Of a stretch of DNA of 64,000 nucleotides, positions 36,578 to 46,103 are shown in pieces. Location of the stretch: the NCBI GenBank assembly GCA_002271215.1, contig CP018628.1, positions 1,240,001-1,304,000 of the forward strand, in the 5' to 3' direction. The translations under genes were made by a program, and so were the position numbers. Position 1 is the first letter of the stretch; each line of letters starts with the position of its first letter. Below the pieces are notes generated by a model that worked only from the letters and a program-made list of their open reading frames with translations, had not been told where the DNA came from and searched no databases. The DNA comes from Lelliottia jeotgali (GTDB taxonomy: Bacteria > Pseudomonadota > Gammaproteobacteria > Enterobacterales > Enterobacteriaceae).

Positions 36578-37569
36578 GCAAGGCCCTTTCAGTGAATGCG
36601 ACGGCGTCGGGCCGTCAGCAGTTTTTCGATTTTCTCTACAAATGGGGCATGTTGCTGACCGTGGTCGCGCTGGTGGCGATTTTTGGTATCGCGTCGGACA
36701 ACTTCCTCGATCCGTTCAACATCATCAACATTTTGCGTTCCATCGCCATCGTGACGGTGATTGCGATTGGGGTGTCGATTTCCCTGACCGTCGGCGGGTT
36801 TGATCTCTCCGTCGGTTCGACGGCGTCGCTGGCAAATGCGCTGGTGATTTCGCTGTTCGTCTGGCATGGCTTTGGGACGACCGAGTCGATCCTGATCACC
36901 CTCGCGCTCTGTACGCTGGTCGGGCTGTTTAACGCCTTTCTGATTGTCATCCTGCGCATCCCGGACATGCTGGCGACGCTCGCCAGTCTGTTCGTCATTC
37001 AAGGCGTGGCGATGACCTACAGCTACGGCGGATCGATTACCGAAAACATGGTGCTGCCGAGCGGCGACATGGCGGAAGGGACCATTCCAGCGGCGTTTGA
37101 CCTGCTCGGCCAGGTGCCGACGATTGTGATTATCATGCTGGTGGTGACGGTGCTGGCGCAGCTGGGACTGTCGCTGACCACGCACGGGCGGCGCATGTAC
37201 GCCATCGGCGGCAATCCTGAAGCGGCGCGGTTGTCCGGCATTCGCACCACGCGTTACAAAGTGGCGGCGTATGTGATTGCTTCTTTGCTGGCCGGGTTAG
37301 GCGGAATTTTGCTGGCGTCACGCATTGGATCGTCACAGGTGAATGCGGGCGGTGGGTATCTGATGGACGCGGTGGCCGCGGCGTGGATTGGTTTTTCGCT
37401 GGCGGGTTCCGGCAAGCCAAATGCGCTGGGGACGCTGGTCGGGGCGGTGATTTTAGGCGTGCTCTCCAACGGGCTGGTGATGCTCTCGGTGCCGTATTAC
37501 GCGATGGACATTATAAAAGGGCTGGTGCTGGCAGTGGCGCTGGCGATTACCTACATACAAAAACGTTAA
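36574..37569 (+). CDS. Ribose-type ABC importer permease
   Basis: 331 residues, about eight to ten membrane segments, RbsC type. GTG start at 36574 overlaps the ATPase stop (GTGA) and has GGAGG upstream; the longer frame runs back through the ATPase gene and is rejected. Family motif: GGFDLSVGSTASLANALVIS near residue 70; YAIGGNPEAARLSGI in the EAA-like loop. Forms the homodimeric inner-membrane channel for the binding protein at 37598-38662. Confidence 0.93.
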   Translation: MSKALSVNATASGRQQFFDFLYKWGMLLTVVALVAIFGIASDNFLDPFNIINILRSIAIVTVIAIGVSISLTVGGFDLSVGSTASLANALVISLFVWHGFGTTESILITLALCTLVGLFNAFLIVILRIPDMLATLASLFVIQGVAMTYSYGGSITENMVLPSGDMAEGTIPAAFDLLGQVPTIVIIMLVVTVLAQLGLSLTTHGRRMYAIGGNPEAARLSGIRTTRYKVAAYVIASLLAGLGGILLASRIGSSQVNAGGGYLMDAVAAAWIGFSLAGSGKPNALGTLVGAVILGVLSNGLVMLSVPYYAMDIIKGLVLAVALAITYIQKR

Positions 37570-37597
37570 AAACTTAACAACACAACGGGATAACAAA

Positions 37598-38662
37598 ATG
37601 AAAAAAATAGCACTCTCTTTGGTGGCGCTGGGATTACTGACGGCATTGCCTGGCTACGCTGCGACGCCTGCGCCGGTTCCGGCGGCGATTGCTAACCACG
37701 AAGGTCCGATTCGCATTGCGGTGATTCGTAATCTCGGTTCTGACGACAACACCACCCAGTTTGTCTCGGGCGCGATTCAGGAAGGGAAAAAGCTCGGCTT
37801 TAAAGTCAGCACCTTCTTAAGCAACGGCGACGACGCCAAATTCCAGGATTTCGTTAACCAGGCCATCAGCCAGAAATATGACGGAATCATCCTTTCTCAG
37901 GGCCGCGATCCGTACTCCACGGCGCTGGTGAAAAAAGCCGTCGATGCCGGGATCAAAGTGGCGGTGTTCGATACCGCCGTCAACGGTGAAATTCCGGGCG
38001 TGACCGTCACCCAGCAGGACGACGCCTCTCTGACCAACCTGTCGTTCGGCCAGCTGGCGAAAGATTTCAACGGCAAAGCCAACATCATCAAGCTGTGGGT
38101 CGCGGGCTTCCCGCCGATGGAGCGTCGTCAGGCGGCGTACCAGGAGCTGCAAAAGCAGTATCCGGGCATCAAAGAGCTGGAGTCGATTGGCGCGGTGTCG
38201 TCTGACGTGCAGGGCGACACGGCGAACAAAGTCGGCGCAGTGCTGGCGAAATACCCGAAAGGCCAGATTGACGCGATCTGGGGAACCTGGGATGCCTTCA
38301 GCCAGGGCGCTTATAAGGCGCTGAAAGAGAACGGTCGCACCGAGATCAAACTCTACAGCATTGATATTTCCAACCAGGACCTGCAGCTGATGCGCGAATC
38401 CGGCAGTCCGTGGAAAGTGAGCGTGGCGGTTGATCCGAAGCTGATTGGCGCGACCAACGTGCGTCTGATCGCCAATAAGATCGCGGGCGAAACCACGCCT
38501 GCGACCTACGACTTTAAAGCAGCAGCCATTCCACAGGCGTTGCTGGCGGCCCAGCCGGGCGCGGTCAACGTGGCGTCGCTCGGGAAAATCATTCCGGGCT
38601 GGGGCCAGACCGAAGATTTTATCGCGCCGTGGTTTGCGACGCTGGAAGCCAAGAGCAAATAA
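37598..38662 (+). CDS. Ribose-type periplasmic binding protein
   Basis: 354 residues. Signal peptide MKKIALSLVALGLLTALPGYA with cleavage after residue 21, then a type-1 periplasmic binding fold: IRIAVIRNLGSDDNTTQFVS, KYDGIILSQGRDPYST, GIKVAVFDTAVNG and DAIWGTWDAFSQGAYKAL. It binds a sugar-like ligand and delivers it to the permease. The many aromatic and acidic residues of the cleft cannot be read into a ligand without a structure. Third gene of the operon; BIME repeats follow. Confidence 0.92.
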   Translation: MKKIALSLVALGLLTALPGYAATPAPVPAAIANHEGPIRIAVIRNLGSDDNTTQFVSGAIQEGKKLGFKVSTFLSNGDDAKFQDFVNQAISQKYDGIILSQGRDPYSTALVKKAVDAGIKVAVFDTAVNGEIPGVTVTQQDDASLTNLSFGQLAKDFNGKANIIKLWVAGFPPMERRQAAYQELQKQYPGIKELESIGAVSSDVQGDTANKVGAVLAKYPKGQIDAIWGTWDAFSQGAYKALKENGRTEIKLYSIDISNQDLQLMRESGSPWKVSVAVDPKLIGATNVRLIANKIAGETTPATYDFKAAAIPQALLAAQPGAVNVASLGKIIPGWGQTEDFIAPWFATLEAKSK

Positions 38663-38663
38663 C

Positions 38664-38737
38664 ATTGCCCGGTGGCGCTGCGCTTACCGGGCCTACAAAA
38701 AACGTAGGCCGGATAAGGCGCAGCCGCCATCCGGCAA
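38664..38737. repeat. BIME between binding-protein gene and LVIVD gene
   Basis: GCCCGGTGGCGCTGCGCTTA..CCGGGCCTACAAAA is followed by GTAGGCCGGATAAGGCGCAG..CCGCCATCCGGCA. Two opposed REP units. Confidence 0.9.
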
Positions 38738-38748
38738 AAGGAACGGAT

Positions 38749-39993
38749 ATGTCCTCTCAATTACCTCGCCCCGACTACACCCGAAATATGCGGCTGATTG
38801 GTCACAGCGATCAGGGCGGTCGCCCGGACGGCGTGCAGCTGATGGTGCATCGTGGTTTTGCCTATATCGGCCATATGGTGTCGCAGGGCTTTTCCATCGT
38901 CGACGTGCGCGACCCGAAAAATCCAAAAGCGGCGGGCTATGTGCCTGCGCCGCCGGGTACCTGGAATGTGCATCTGCAGGCGCATGACGATCTGCTGCTG
39001 GTGATCAATGCCCGCGATCTGTTTGCCGACGCCCGCTTTGCCGACGAAAAGGTCTACTACACCCGCCAGGTGGGGCACACCGTCAGCGACGTGCAGGACA
39101 AAGGCTGGAGCGCGGGGCTGCGGATTTTTGATATCTCCACGCCGGACAAACCGCGTGAAATCAGCTTCCTGTCCCTCGACGGGATCGGTATTCACCGCAT
39201 CTGGTACGTCGGTGGGCGCTGGGCCTATGTCTCGGCGCTGATCGACGGTTTTACCGACTACATTTTCCTGACCATCGATCTGGCCGATCCGCGCAAACCG
39301 GAAGTGGCGGGCCGCTGGTGGTTACCGGGGATGAATCAGGCGGCAGGCGAACAACCGACATGGCCGGAAGGCAAACGCTACGCCCTGCATCACGCGATTA
39401 TCGCGGGCGATACCGCCTACGGCAGCTGGCGCGACGGCGGTTTGACCCTGCTCGATGTGAAGGACAGAACTCAGCCGAAGCTGATTAGCCATCGCAACTG
39501 GAGCCCGCCGTTTGGCGGCGGAACGCACACCGCGCTGCCGCTGCCGGACCGGGATCTGCTGGTGGTGCTGGATGAAGCGGTGCTTGATAATCAGGAAGAC
39601 GGTGAAAAGCTGATCTGGCTGTTCGACATCCGTGAGCCGTCGAACCCGGTCAGTATTTCAACCTTCCCGCAGCCCGATGAAACGGACTATGTGGCAAAAG
39701 GGGCGCACTTTGGGCCGCACAATTTGCACGAAAACCGGCCAGGGAGTTTTATCAGCTCGACGCTGATTTTCGCGACCTACCAGAATGCGGGCGTGCGCGC
39801 GTACGATATTTCGAACCCGTACCGCCCGGTGGAAACCGGTGCGCTGGTGCCCGCCGCGCCGGCAAAAATGATGGACACACGCCCGAATCGCCCGCAGGTG
39901 ATTCAGTCATGCGATGTGTTCGTGGACGCGCAGGGGATTATTTACAGCACCGATTACAACGGCGGATTGTCGGTAATTGAGTATTTGGGATAG
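38749..39993 (+). CDS. LVIVD-repeat beta-propeller protein
   Basis: 414 residues from MSSQLPRPDY; the ATG at 38749 follows AAAGGAACGG. There is no signal peptide, so it is cytoplasmic. Repeated blades of the LVIVD type are visible, each ending in a short hydrophobic I-x-D-x-x-x-P motif: FSIVDVRDPKNPKAAGY, LRIFDISTPDKPREISF, LTIDLADPRKPEVAG, LTLLDVKDRTQPKLIS, WLFDIREPSNPVSIS and VRAYDISNPYRPVETG. Several histidines are conserved-looking (GIHRIW, ALHHAII, HFGPHNLHENRP) and could bind metal. It follows the ABC operon in the same direction, so it probably acts on the imported compound. Function unknown. Confidence 0.85.
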   Translation: MSSQLPRPDYTRNMRLIGHSDQGGRPDGVQLMVHRGFAYIGHMVSQGFSIVDVRDPKNPKAAGYVPAPPGTWNVHLQAHDDLLLVINARDLFADARFADEKVYYTRQVGHTVSDVQDKGWSAGLRIFDISTPDKPREISFLSLDGIGIHRIWYVGGRWAYVSALIDGFTDYIFLTIDLADPRKPEVAGRWWLPGMNQAAGEQPTWPEGKRYALHHAIIAGDTAYGSWRDGGLTLLDVKDRTQPKLISHRNWSPPFGGGTHTALPLPDRDLLVVLDEAVLDNQEDGEKLIWLFDIREPSNPVSISTFPQPDETDYVAKGAHFGPHNLHENRPGSFISSTLIFATYQNAGVRAYDISNPYRPVETGALVPAAPAKMMDTRPNRPQVIQSCDVFVDAQGIIYSTDYNGGLSVIEYLG

Positions 39994-39998
39994 GTGCA

Positions 39999-40039
39999 TT
40001 TATCTCCCTCTCCCTGTGGGAGAGGGTTGGGGTGAGGGC
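39999..40039. repeat. CCCTCTCCC-type intergenic repeat
   Basis: TATCTCCCTCTCCCTGTGGG followed by AGAGGGTTGGGGTGAGGGCA lies between the convergent LVIVD gene and mtnK and is a copy of the repeat near 19181, 31904 and 61246. Confidence 0.85.
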
Positions 40040-40051
40040 AACAAACCACAC

Positions 40052-41251
40052 TCAACTGTACTGACGCACCCGCGCCACTAACTCTTCGGCGCTGTCGATA
40101 CGATCGGCAATCACAATCAACGCTTTACCGAGCGTAATGGCGTGGCGCAGGCATTCGTGGCGCATTGCCTCGTCGGCGATGGTGTCGATATCCGCCACGT
40201 GCGACAGCCCTACACTGCGGCGGATCAGCTCCGTACCGCAAAAACCAATCGCATCGGTCCAGACTTTTTTCAGAAACTCAGAGGCATAGCCCGGCGCGCT
40301 CAGGGCCGCATCGCGTGTCTTCTCTCGCGCCAGCGCCTGGAAGCGTTCTGCAAAAGTGTTCCACAGCTCCTGAATATCCGTCAGACGTTGCTCGCGGGCG
40401 GCAGCCGCATCACGAATGCCCAGATGGCCCGGCAGACCGCAGAAGTTCAGCAACAGATTGCCGATGGCGGTACCGATATCGAACCCAATTGGGCCGTAAT
40501 AGCCGAACTCGGCGTCAATCGCCTTGAGGCTGCCGTCAGCAACAAAAATTGAGCCGCTGTGAATGTCGCCGTGCAGCAGGGCTTCGGCCTGCGAGAAGAA
40601 GCGGTGCTTGAGCGACGCGACAGCGACTTTTAGTCGATCGTCATTTCGCAGGGCGGCTACGTCTGCTTCCAGCTCAGCCGGATAGTTATTGCGCTCGTGG
40701 ATCTGGTACGGATCGTTGAAGAACAGATCTTCAGTGATCTCGCACATCTCTGGGTTAATGTACTTCGCCACCTGCGCTTTTTTAGCGTGCGGGTGCAGGT
40801 AAAAATCGCTGGTGTGGAACAGGGTGTGGGCCAGATATTCCCCCAGCTGACGTGAAGCCTGTGGGTAATACGCCCCGCTAATCAGCTCGCCGCGCCAGAT
40901 TTTATGGCTGGAGAGATCTTCCATCACCATCACCGCCAGCTCCGGGTCATAGTGGTGGATTTTGACCGTATGCTGCGGGCTGTGCTGATAGTGCTCGACC
41001 AGGGTCTGCGCTTCAAGACGGGCGCGATCCAGCGTCAGCGGCCAGGACTCCCCGACGCAGCGCACATAGGGCAGCGCCTGTTTGACGATGATGCGGCTCA
41101 CGCCCTCGGCATCAAAAATTTTAAACACCAGATTGAGGTTGCCGTCGCCCACTTCCTGCGCCTCCACCAGCGATGATGGGTTATCGAGGCCGCCAAACTG
41201 CTTTGCATATTCCACGGCATCCTGGGCGGTAAAGGTACGGTATTGCGACAT
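40052..41251 (-). CDS. mtnK: 5-methylthioribose kinase
   Basis: 399 residues, the length known for Klebsiella MtnK. Choline-kinase-like fold: [16 protein letters not shown] (nucleotide loop), [10 protein letters not shown], catalytic [12 protein letters not shown] (HGDxHxxN/S type) and [14 protein letters not shown] (DxD/E-like). It phosphorylates methylthioribose at C1 with ATP. Start [10 protein letters not shown] at 41251 is chosen; the longer frame runs over the MetJ boxes. Divergent from mtnA. Confidence 0.97.
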   Translation of the reverse strand: MSQYRTFTAQDAVEYAKQFGGLDNPSSLVEAQEVGDGNLNLVFKIFDAEGVSRIIVKQALPYVRCVGESWPLTLDRARLEAQTLVEHYQHSPQHTVKIHHYDPELAVMVMEDLSSHKIWRGELISGAYYPQASRQLGEYLAHTLFHTSDFYLHPHAKKAQVAKYINPEMCEITEDLFFNDPYQIHERNNYPAELEADVAALRNDDRLKVAVASLKHRFFSQAEALLHGDIHSGSIFVADGSLKAIDAEFGYYGPIGFDIGTAIGNLLLNFCGLPGHLGIRDAAAAREQRLTDIQELWNTFAERFQALAREKTRDAALSAPGYASEFLKKVWTDAIGFCGTELIRRSVGLSHVADIDTIADEAMRHECLRHAITLGKALIVIADRIDSAEELVARVRQYS

Positions 41252-41280
41252 TGCCTGTTCCTCATCAGTTCTGGTAATAA

Positions 41281-41304
41281 AGACATTTAGACGTCTATAC
41301 ATCT
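41281..41304. promoter_or_regulatory. MetJ operator, three tandem met boxes, mtnK-mtnA
   Basis: AGACATTT-AGACGTCT-ATACATCT are three contiguous 8-mers; the centre one is the exact MetJ consensus and the outer ones match in 6 of 8. The block lies between divergent mtnK and mtnA. Confidence 0.85.
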
Positions 41305-41356
41305 GAATTTTATCCTGACACAATGTGATACAACAACGCAACAGAGAATTAACGAC

Positions 41357-42373
41357 ATGCAGACATTACAGACGACCAGCCTGCGGGTGGAGGATAATCA
41401 GTTATTTATTCTCGACCAACAGGCGCTTCCGCAGGAGAAACGCTGGCTGGATGCCTCAACGGTAGAAGCGCTGGTGGGCCATATTCACGCGCTCAGAGTA
41501 CGCGGCGCACCGCTGATCGGGCTGTCTGCCAGCCTGTTGCTGGCACTGTTGGGCGAGTCCGGGAAAAGCCGCGATGAACTGGCTGAATCACTGGAAACCC
41601 TGCGCGCGTCACGTCCGACCGCGGTGAATCTGATGAACAATCTCGACCGCATGAAGGTAGCGCTGTGGCAGGAGGATTTTGTTCCCGCTTTGACGGCAGA
41701 AGCGCTGCGTCTGATTGAGGAAGACAAACAGCTCTGCGACGCCATCGCCCGCGCGGGGAGCGAACTGGTCAAACCGGGAAGCCGTCTGCTGACCCACTGC
41801 AACACCGGTGGCCTGGCGACGGCGGGCGTCGGCACGGCGCTGGGGGTGATTGCGATTGCGCATCAGCAGGGCAAAATCGCCAATGTCTGGGTGGATGAAA
41901 CGCGTCCGCTATTGCAGGGCGGCAGACTCACCGCCTGGGAACTGGGTGAGCTGGGCGTGCCGTATCAGCTGATCACCGATTCTATGGCCGCCAGCCTGAT
42001 GGCAAAAGGGCAGGTGGATGCGGTGTGGGTCGGGGCGGATCGCATTGCCGCCAACGGCGATGTGGCGAACAAAATCGGGACTTACTCTCTGGCGGTGCTG
42101 GCGAAATTCCACGGTATTCCGTTCTACGTTGCGGCCCCGCAAACCACGCTCGATCCAAACTGTCCGAACGGTGAGGCGATCCCGATTGAGCAGCGTGCCG
42201 CCAGCGAAGTGACGGGCGTCGCCGGGAGTTTTGGCGCGGTGCAGTGGGCTCCAGAAGAGGCGAAAGTCTACAACCCGGCGTTTGACGTTACGCCTGCGGA
42301 GTTGATCAGCGGCTGGGTACTGGATACGGGCGTGGTGTGGCCGCACGAGGTGGCAGCAGGGAAATTCGCCTGA
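41357..42373 (+). CDS. mtnA: 5-methylthioribose-1-phosphate isomerase
   Basis: 338 residues, eIF2B-alpha-like fold. Motifs [14 protein letters not shown] near residue 50, [20 protein letters not shown] with the catalytic Cys, [18 protein letters not shown], and [20 protein letters not shown] with the catalytic Asp. It isomerises MTR-1-phosphate to methylthioribulose-1-phosphate. Divergent from mtnK over the MetJ boxes. Confidence 0.97.
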   Translation: MQTLQTTSLRVEDNQLFILDQQALPQEKRWLDASTVEALVGHIHALRVRGAPLIGLSASLLLALLGESGKSRDELAESLETLRASRPTAVNLMNNLDRMKVALWQEDFVPALTAEALRLIEEDKQLCDAIARAGSELVKPGSRLLTHCNTGGLATAGVGTALGVIAIAHQQGKIANVWVDETRPLLQGGRLTAWELGELGVPYQLITDSMAASLMAKGQVDAVWVGADRIAANGDVANKIGTYSLAVLAKFHGIPFYVAAPQTTLDPNCPNGEAIPIEQRAASEVTGVAGSFGAVQWAPEEAKVYNPAFDVTPAELISGWVLDTGVVWPHEVAAGKFA

Positions 42374-42416
42374 GTCCGGCTATTCTTTAAGGGCCTTCCC
42401 CGAAGAGGATCAAACC

Positions 42417-42893
42417 GTGACGCTCAATCCTGATACTGACTTAAAACTGGAACGCGTGGTGAATGCGCCACGCGACCTGCTGTGGCTGTGCTGGACAACG
42501 CCCGAGCACATCAAACAGTTCTTCATTCCTGTTCCCCATAAAGTGACCGAGTGTGACCTCGACCTGCGCGTAGGCGGGCGTTTTAACACGGTGTTTGAGG
42601 TGGACGGCCAACGGATGGACAACAAAGGCGTCTTTCTGGAGATCGAACCGGGTAAGAAACTGGTCTTTACCGATGGCTACACGGAAGGCTGGAAACCCGC
42701 CGAACACCCGTTCATGACCGCCATTTTGCTGCTGGAAGATGTGGGCGAGGGGCAAACGCGGTATACCGCCATTGCACGTCATCCCACGGCGGAAATCCGC
42801 GAGCAGCACGAGAAGATGGGCTTCCATGAAGGCTGGGGGATTGTGCTGGACCAGCTGGTGGTTTACGCGAACGGGTTACCGCGGTCGCTGTAA
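42417..42893 (+). CDS. SRPBCC/AHSA1-domain protein
   Basis: 158 residues, GTG start at 42417 after GAAGAGGATC. The START-like hydrophobic-pocket fold is shown by LERVVNAPRDLLWLCWTTPEHIKQFF, DLRVGGRFNTVF and GFHEGWGIVLDQLVVY. Proteins of this type bind small hydrophobic ligands; a few are enzymes. It lies 43 bases after mtnA in the same direction, so co-transcription is likely, but no salvage step is missing that it would need to fill. Confidence 0.85.
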   Translation: MTLNPDTDLKLERVVNAPRDLLWLCWTTPEHIKQFFIPVPHKVTECDLDLRVGGRFNTVFEVDGQRMDNKGVFLEIEPGKKLVFTDGYTEGWKPAEHPFMTAILLLEDVGEGQTRYTAIARHPTAEIREQHEKMGFHEGWGIVLDQLVVYANGLPRSL

Positions 42894-42895
42894 AA

Positions 42896-42978
42896 AAGCC
42901 GGGTGGCGCTGGCGCTTACCCGGCCTACGGGATCGGAGATTGAATACACCGGGTGGCGTAGCCGCCACCCGACACTGT
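42896..42978. repeat. REP-like units between SRPBCC gene and mtnD
   Basis: GCCGGGTGGCGCTGGCGCTT..ACCCGGCCTACGG (42899-42931) followed by a half unit CCGGGTGGCGTAGCCGCCAC..CCG (42949-42972). They separate convergent genes. Confidence 0.85.
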
Positions 42979-42980
42979 TT

Positions 42981-43523
42981 TTAAGCCAGGCGCGGATAGC
43001 CGTCCGCAATCTCACTCCCGGTAAACTGTGCCACCCATCCTTCGGGGTTATCGAAAATGCGGATCGCGGTAAAGTTCGGCTCAGAACCCATATCAAACCA
43101 GTGCGGCGTTCCGGCGGGGACGGAGATGAGATCGTTTTTCTCGCACAGCACCTGATAAACCTGGTCTTCGATGTGCAGGCAGAACAGCCCGGCGCCCTCG
43201 ACGAAGAAACGCACTTCGTCTTCGCCGTGGGTGTGTTCGTTGAGGAACTTGGCGCGCAGCGCCTCTTTCTGCGGGTTATCCGCGCGCAGGCTGATCACAT
43301 CCCAGCTCTGATAGCCTTTCTCCGCCACCAGTTTATCGATCGCATGTTGATACGCATCGATCACCGTCTCCGGCGCTGGATCGTGGCCTAAATCGCGATC
43401 GGCTTCCCAGCGCTCAAAGCGCACGCCGCGGGCGTTGAGCTTTTCAGCGATTTCGTCCGCGTGTGTACTGTGCCACAGCGGGGTACGGGTGTCGGTGTCG
43501 GAATAAAGGGTCAATGCGCTCAT
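42981..43523 (-). CDS. mtnD: Acireductone dioxygenase
   Basis: 180 residues, cupin fold. Metal ligands in [13 protein letters not shown] (His-x-His and Glu) and the fourth His in [11 protein letters not shown]. With Fe(II) it yields 2-oxo-4-methylthiobutyrate and formate; with Ni(II) an off-pathway reaction is known for the Klebsiella enzyme. Overlaps mtnC by 4 bases (ATGA). Confidence 0.97.
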   Translation of the reverse strand: MSALTLYSDTDTRTPLWHSTHADEIAEKLNARGVRFERWEADRDLGHDPAPETVIDAYQHAIDKLVAEKGYQSWDVISLRADNPQKEALRAKFLNEHTHGEDEVRFFVEGAGLFCLHIEDQVYQVLCEKNDLISVPAGTPHWFDMGSEPNFTAIRIFDNPEGWVAQFTGSEIADGYPRLA

Positions 43524-44209
43524 GAAGGGATCTGCTCCGGATTAATCTCGTCGAATCGATGTATTTGATGGTGGTGGCTTGCGCCATCCTCATCACCGCG
43601 AATCAATTGCAGGGTACGAAAACCTGCCTGTTCAGCGGCGTCCAGCTCCTGGTGAATGTCTGAGAGGAACAGGATTTGCGACGGGGCGATGCCGGTTTGC
43701 GCGGCAATGTTGGCGTAAGATTGCACTTCGCGCTTCGCACCCACATGGGTATCAAAATATCCGCTGAACAGATGAGTAATATCACCTTCGTCGCTGTAGC
43801 CAAATAACAGTTTCTGCGCCGCCACTGAGCCAGAGGAATAAACATAGAGATCAATGTTTTGCGACTTCCATTTTTCCAGTGCAGGCAGAACATCCGGATA
43901 GAGATGGCCGGTGAAATCACCGTTAACGTAACCGTCCTGCCAGATTATCCCTTGCAGGGCTTTTAGCGCGGTGGATTTGCGGTCTTCATCCATAAACGCA
44001 AACAGCGTGTCGATAAGCGTGCTTACGCTGGCGTTCGGCTCACTGATTTCATCACGCAGGTTGTCCAGAATGGATTTCACCGGTTCGGCGTACTGCTGGG
44101 CGGTAACAAACGCCGCCAGCCGCGCGCGCGCGTAGGGGAATAACACATTGTGAACAAAACGAATATCGCTGGTGGTCCCTTCAATATCCGTCACTATCGC
44201 GCGAATCAT
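43520..44209 (-). CDS. mtnC: Enolase-phosphatase E1
   Basis: 229 residues, HAD superfamily. [20 protein letters not shown] carries the DxEGT motif [16 protein letters not shown] is motif II (Ser), and [20 protein letters not shown] is motif IV. One enzyme does enolisation and dephosphorylation, which Gram-positive bacteria split between MtnW and MtnX. Start at 44209 is chosen over the longer frame; it overlaps the mtnB stop by 4 bases. Confidence 0.97.
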   Translation of the reverse strand: MIRAIVTDIEGTTSDIRFVHNVLFPYARARLAAFVTAQQYAEPVKSILDNLRDEISEPNASVSTLIDTLFAFMDEDRKSTALKALQGIIWQDGYVNGDFTGHLYPDVLPALEKWKSQNIDLYVYSSGSVAAQKLLFGYSDEGDITHLFSGYFDTHVGAKREVQSYANIAAQTGIAPSQILFLSDIHQELDAAEQAGFRTLQLIRGDEDGASHHHQIHRFDEINPEQIPS

Positions 44210-44820
44210 AATCTCTCCAGTTGTCGTAAACGCATTTCGCATTCAAATAAGAATTCAAGGCCTTCAAGGTGACGGCGGGCTTCGGCCACATCGCGTCCCC
44301 AGCAGGTTAAGCCATGACCGCGCAGAAGAAAACCATAATTAAGCGGGCGTTCCTGCGCGTAATGGGCGATTCGTGAGGCGAGGGCGTCAATGTCCTGATC
44401 GTTGGCGAACACCGGAATGGTGAGCGTATCCAGATGAGTAGTCTGTCCGCTGAGGGACTTTTGCATCTCAAAACCGCTGATCGACAGTTCAGGCGTCTTC
44501 GTCAGACGTGACAACACCGTCGCGTTGACGGTGTGAACGTGCAGCACTGCGTTGGCCTGCGGAAACAGGCGATAAATTAGCGTGTGCAGGCCCGTTTCCG
44601 CCGAGGGTTTGCGCCCGGAAGGCGCGCGGTTGGTAGCAATCTCCACTTGCAGAAAATCGTCCGTGGTCAGGCTGCCCTTGTCTTTACCGGATTCGCTAAG
44701 CCAACAGAGCGCATCGTCCTGACGTACGGACATGTTACCGCCGGTTGCGGGCGCCCAGCCTTTTGCGCCAATCCAGCGGCAGGCGTCGACGAGCTGTGTG
44801 AGTTGCAGGTGGTGTGTCAT
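44206..44820 (-). CDS. mtnB: Methylthioribulose-1-phosphate dehydratase
   Basis: 204 residues, class II aldolase/fuculose-aldolase fold. ATGGNMSVR near residue 22, zinc ligands in [14 protein letters not shown] (His-x-His) and [21 protein letters not shown]. It dehydrates methylthioribulose-1-phosphate. First gene of mtnB-mtnC-mtnD, divergent from ybdL under a MetJ operator. Confidence 0.97.
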   Translation of the reverse strand: MTHHLQLTQLVDACRWIGAKGWAPATGGNMSVRQDDALCWLSESGKDKGSLTTDDFLQVEIATNRAPSGRKPSAETGLHTLIYRLFPQANAVLHVHTVNATVLSRLTKTPELSISGFEMQKSLSGQTTHLDTLTIPVFANDQDIDALASRIAHYAQERPLNYGFLLRGHGLTCWGRDVAEARRHLEGLEFLFECEMRLRQLERL

Positions 44821-44851
44821 TTCCTTTTACCCTCTCGGCCAGGAATATTCA

Positions 44852-44875
44852 TATGGTATAGACGTCTAAGCGTCT
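44852..44875. promoter_or_regulatory. MetJ operator, mtnB-ybdL
   Basis: TATGGTAT-AGACGTCT-AAGCGTCT: the middle box is the exact consensus and the third matches in 6 of 8 positions. It lies between divergent mtnBCD and ybdL. Confidence 0.85.
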
Positions 44876-44942
44876 TGATTGCCAAAGACTAACATCGTGT
44901 TATAGTGTCAGCAACATAAGTATTACACGCAGGCGCGATACC

Positions 44943-46103
44943 ATGAGCAATAACCCGTTGATTCCTCAGAGCAAACTTCCCAACCTGGGTACGACTATCT
45001 TTACGCAAATGAGCGCCCTGGCTCAGCAGCACAACGCCATTAATCTTTCGCAGGGATTCCCGGATTTTGATGGGCCAGGGTATTTGCAGGAAAGGCTGGC
45101 TTACCACGTTGCGATGGGTGCGAATCAGTATGCGCCGATGACGGGCGCACTGCCGCTGCGTGAAGCGATCGCCGACAAAACGCGGGAACTGTATGGCTAC
45201 AAGCCGGATGCTAACAGTGAAGTCACCGTGACGGCGGGCGCGACGGAAGCGTTGTATGCAGCGATTACCGCGCTGGTGCGTACCGGCGATGAGGTGATTT
45301 GCTTCGACCCAAGTTATGACAGCTATGCGCCCGCGATTGAACTCTCCGGCGGAGTGGTAAAACGTGTGGCGCTTCAGCCGCCGCATTTTCGCCCTGACTG
45401 GCAGGCCTTCGCGGCGTTGCTGAGCGACAAAACCCGTCTGGTAATTCTGAATACACCGCACAATCCGTCAGCGACCGTCTGGCGCAAAGCGGATTTCGCC
45501 GCCCTGTGGCAGGCGATTGCCGAGCGTGAAATCTATGTACTGAGTGACGAAGTGTACGAACACATCTGTTTTGCCGAAGAAGGGCATGCCAGCGTGCTCG
45601 CCCATCCGCAGCTGCGTGAACGGGCGATTGCGGTGTCGTCATTTGGTAAGACCTACCATATGACCGGCTGGAAAGTGGGTTATTGCGTGGCGCCTGCCGC
45701 GATCAGCGCGGAGCTGCGCAAGGTTCATCAATATCTGACCTTTGCAGTGAATACCCCGGCGCAGTTGGCGCTGGCGGATATGCTCCGCGCCGAGCCGGAA
45801 CACTATCGGGAGTTACCGGAATTTTATCGTGCGCGCCGCGATCTGTTTGTGAATGCGCTCAGCAGCAGCCGACTGGAAATTCTGCCGTGCGAAGGGACCT
45901 ACTTTTTACTGGCAGATTACAGCGCGATTTCCAGTCTGGATGACGTGAGTTTTTGCCAGTGGCTGACCAAAGAGGCAGGCGTTGCCGCCATTCCATTATC
46001 AGTATTTTGCGCCGATCCGTTCCCGCACAAACTGATTCGTCTCTGTTTTGCGAAGCAGGAATCGACGCTGTTAGCGGCGGCCGAGCGCCTTAACACACTG
46101 TAG
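44943..46103 (+). CDS. ybdL: Methionine/2-oxo-4-methylthiobutyrate aminotransferase
   Basis: 386 residues, the E. coli YbdL length. Class I PLP aminotransferase: NLSQGFPDFDGPGYL, NTPHNPSATVW, SDEVYEHICF and SSFGKTYHMTGWKVGY with the PLP Lys. E. coli YbdL prefers methionine, His and Phe, so here it would catalyse the last salvage step, transaminating oxo-methylthiobutyrate to methionine. A MetJ operator lies upstream. It ends next to the ybdM stop with no gap. Confidence 0.95.
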   Translation: MSNNPLIPQSKLPNLGTTIFTQMSALAQQHNAINLSQGFPDFDGPGYLQERLAYHVAMGANQYAPMTGALPLREAIADKTRELYGYKPDANSEVTVTAGATEALYAAITALVRTGDEVICFDPSYDSYAPAIELSGGVVKRVALQPPHFRPDWQAFAALLSDKTRLVILNTPHNPSATVWRKADFAALWQAIAEREIYVLSDEVYEHICFAEEGHASVLAHPQLRERAIAVSSFGKTYHMTGWKVGYCVAPAAISAELRKVHQYLTFAVNTPAQLALADMLRAEPEHYRELPEFYRARRDLFVNALSSSRLEILPCEGTYFLLADYSAISSLDDVSFCQWLTKEAGVAAIPLSVFCADPFPHKLIRLCFAKQESTLLAAAERLNTL

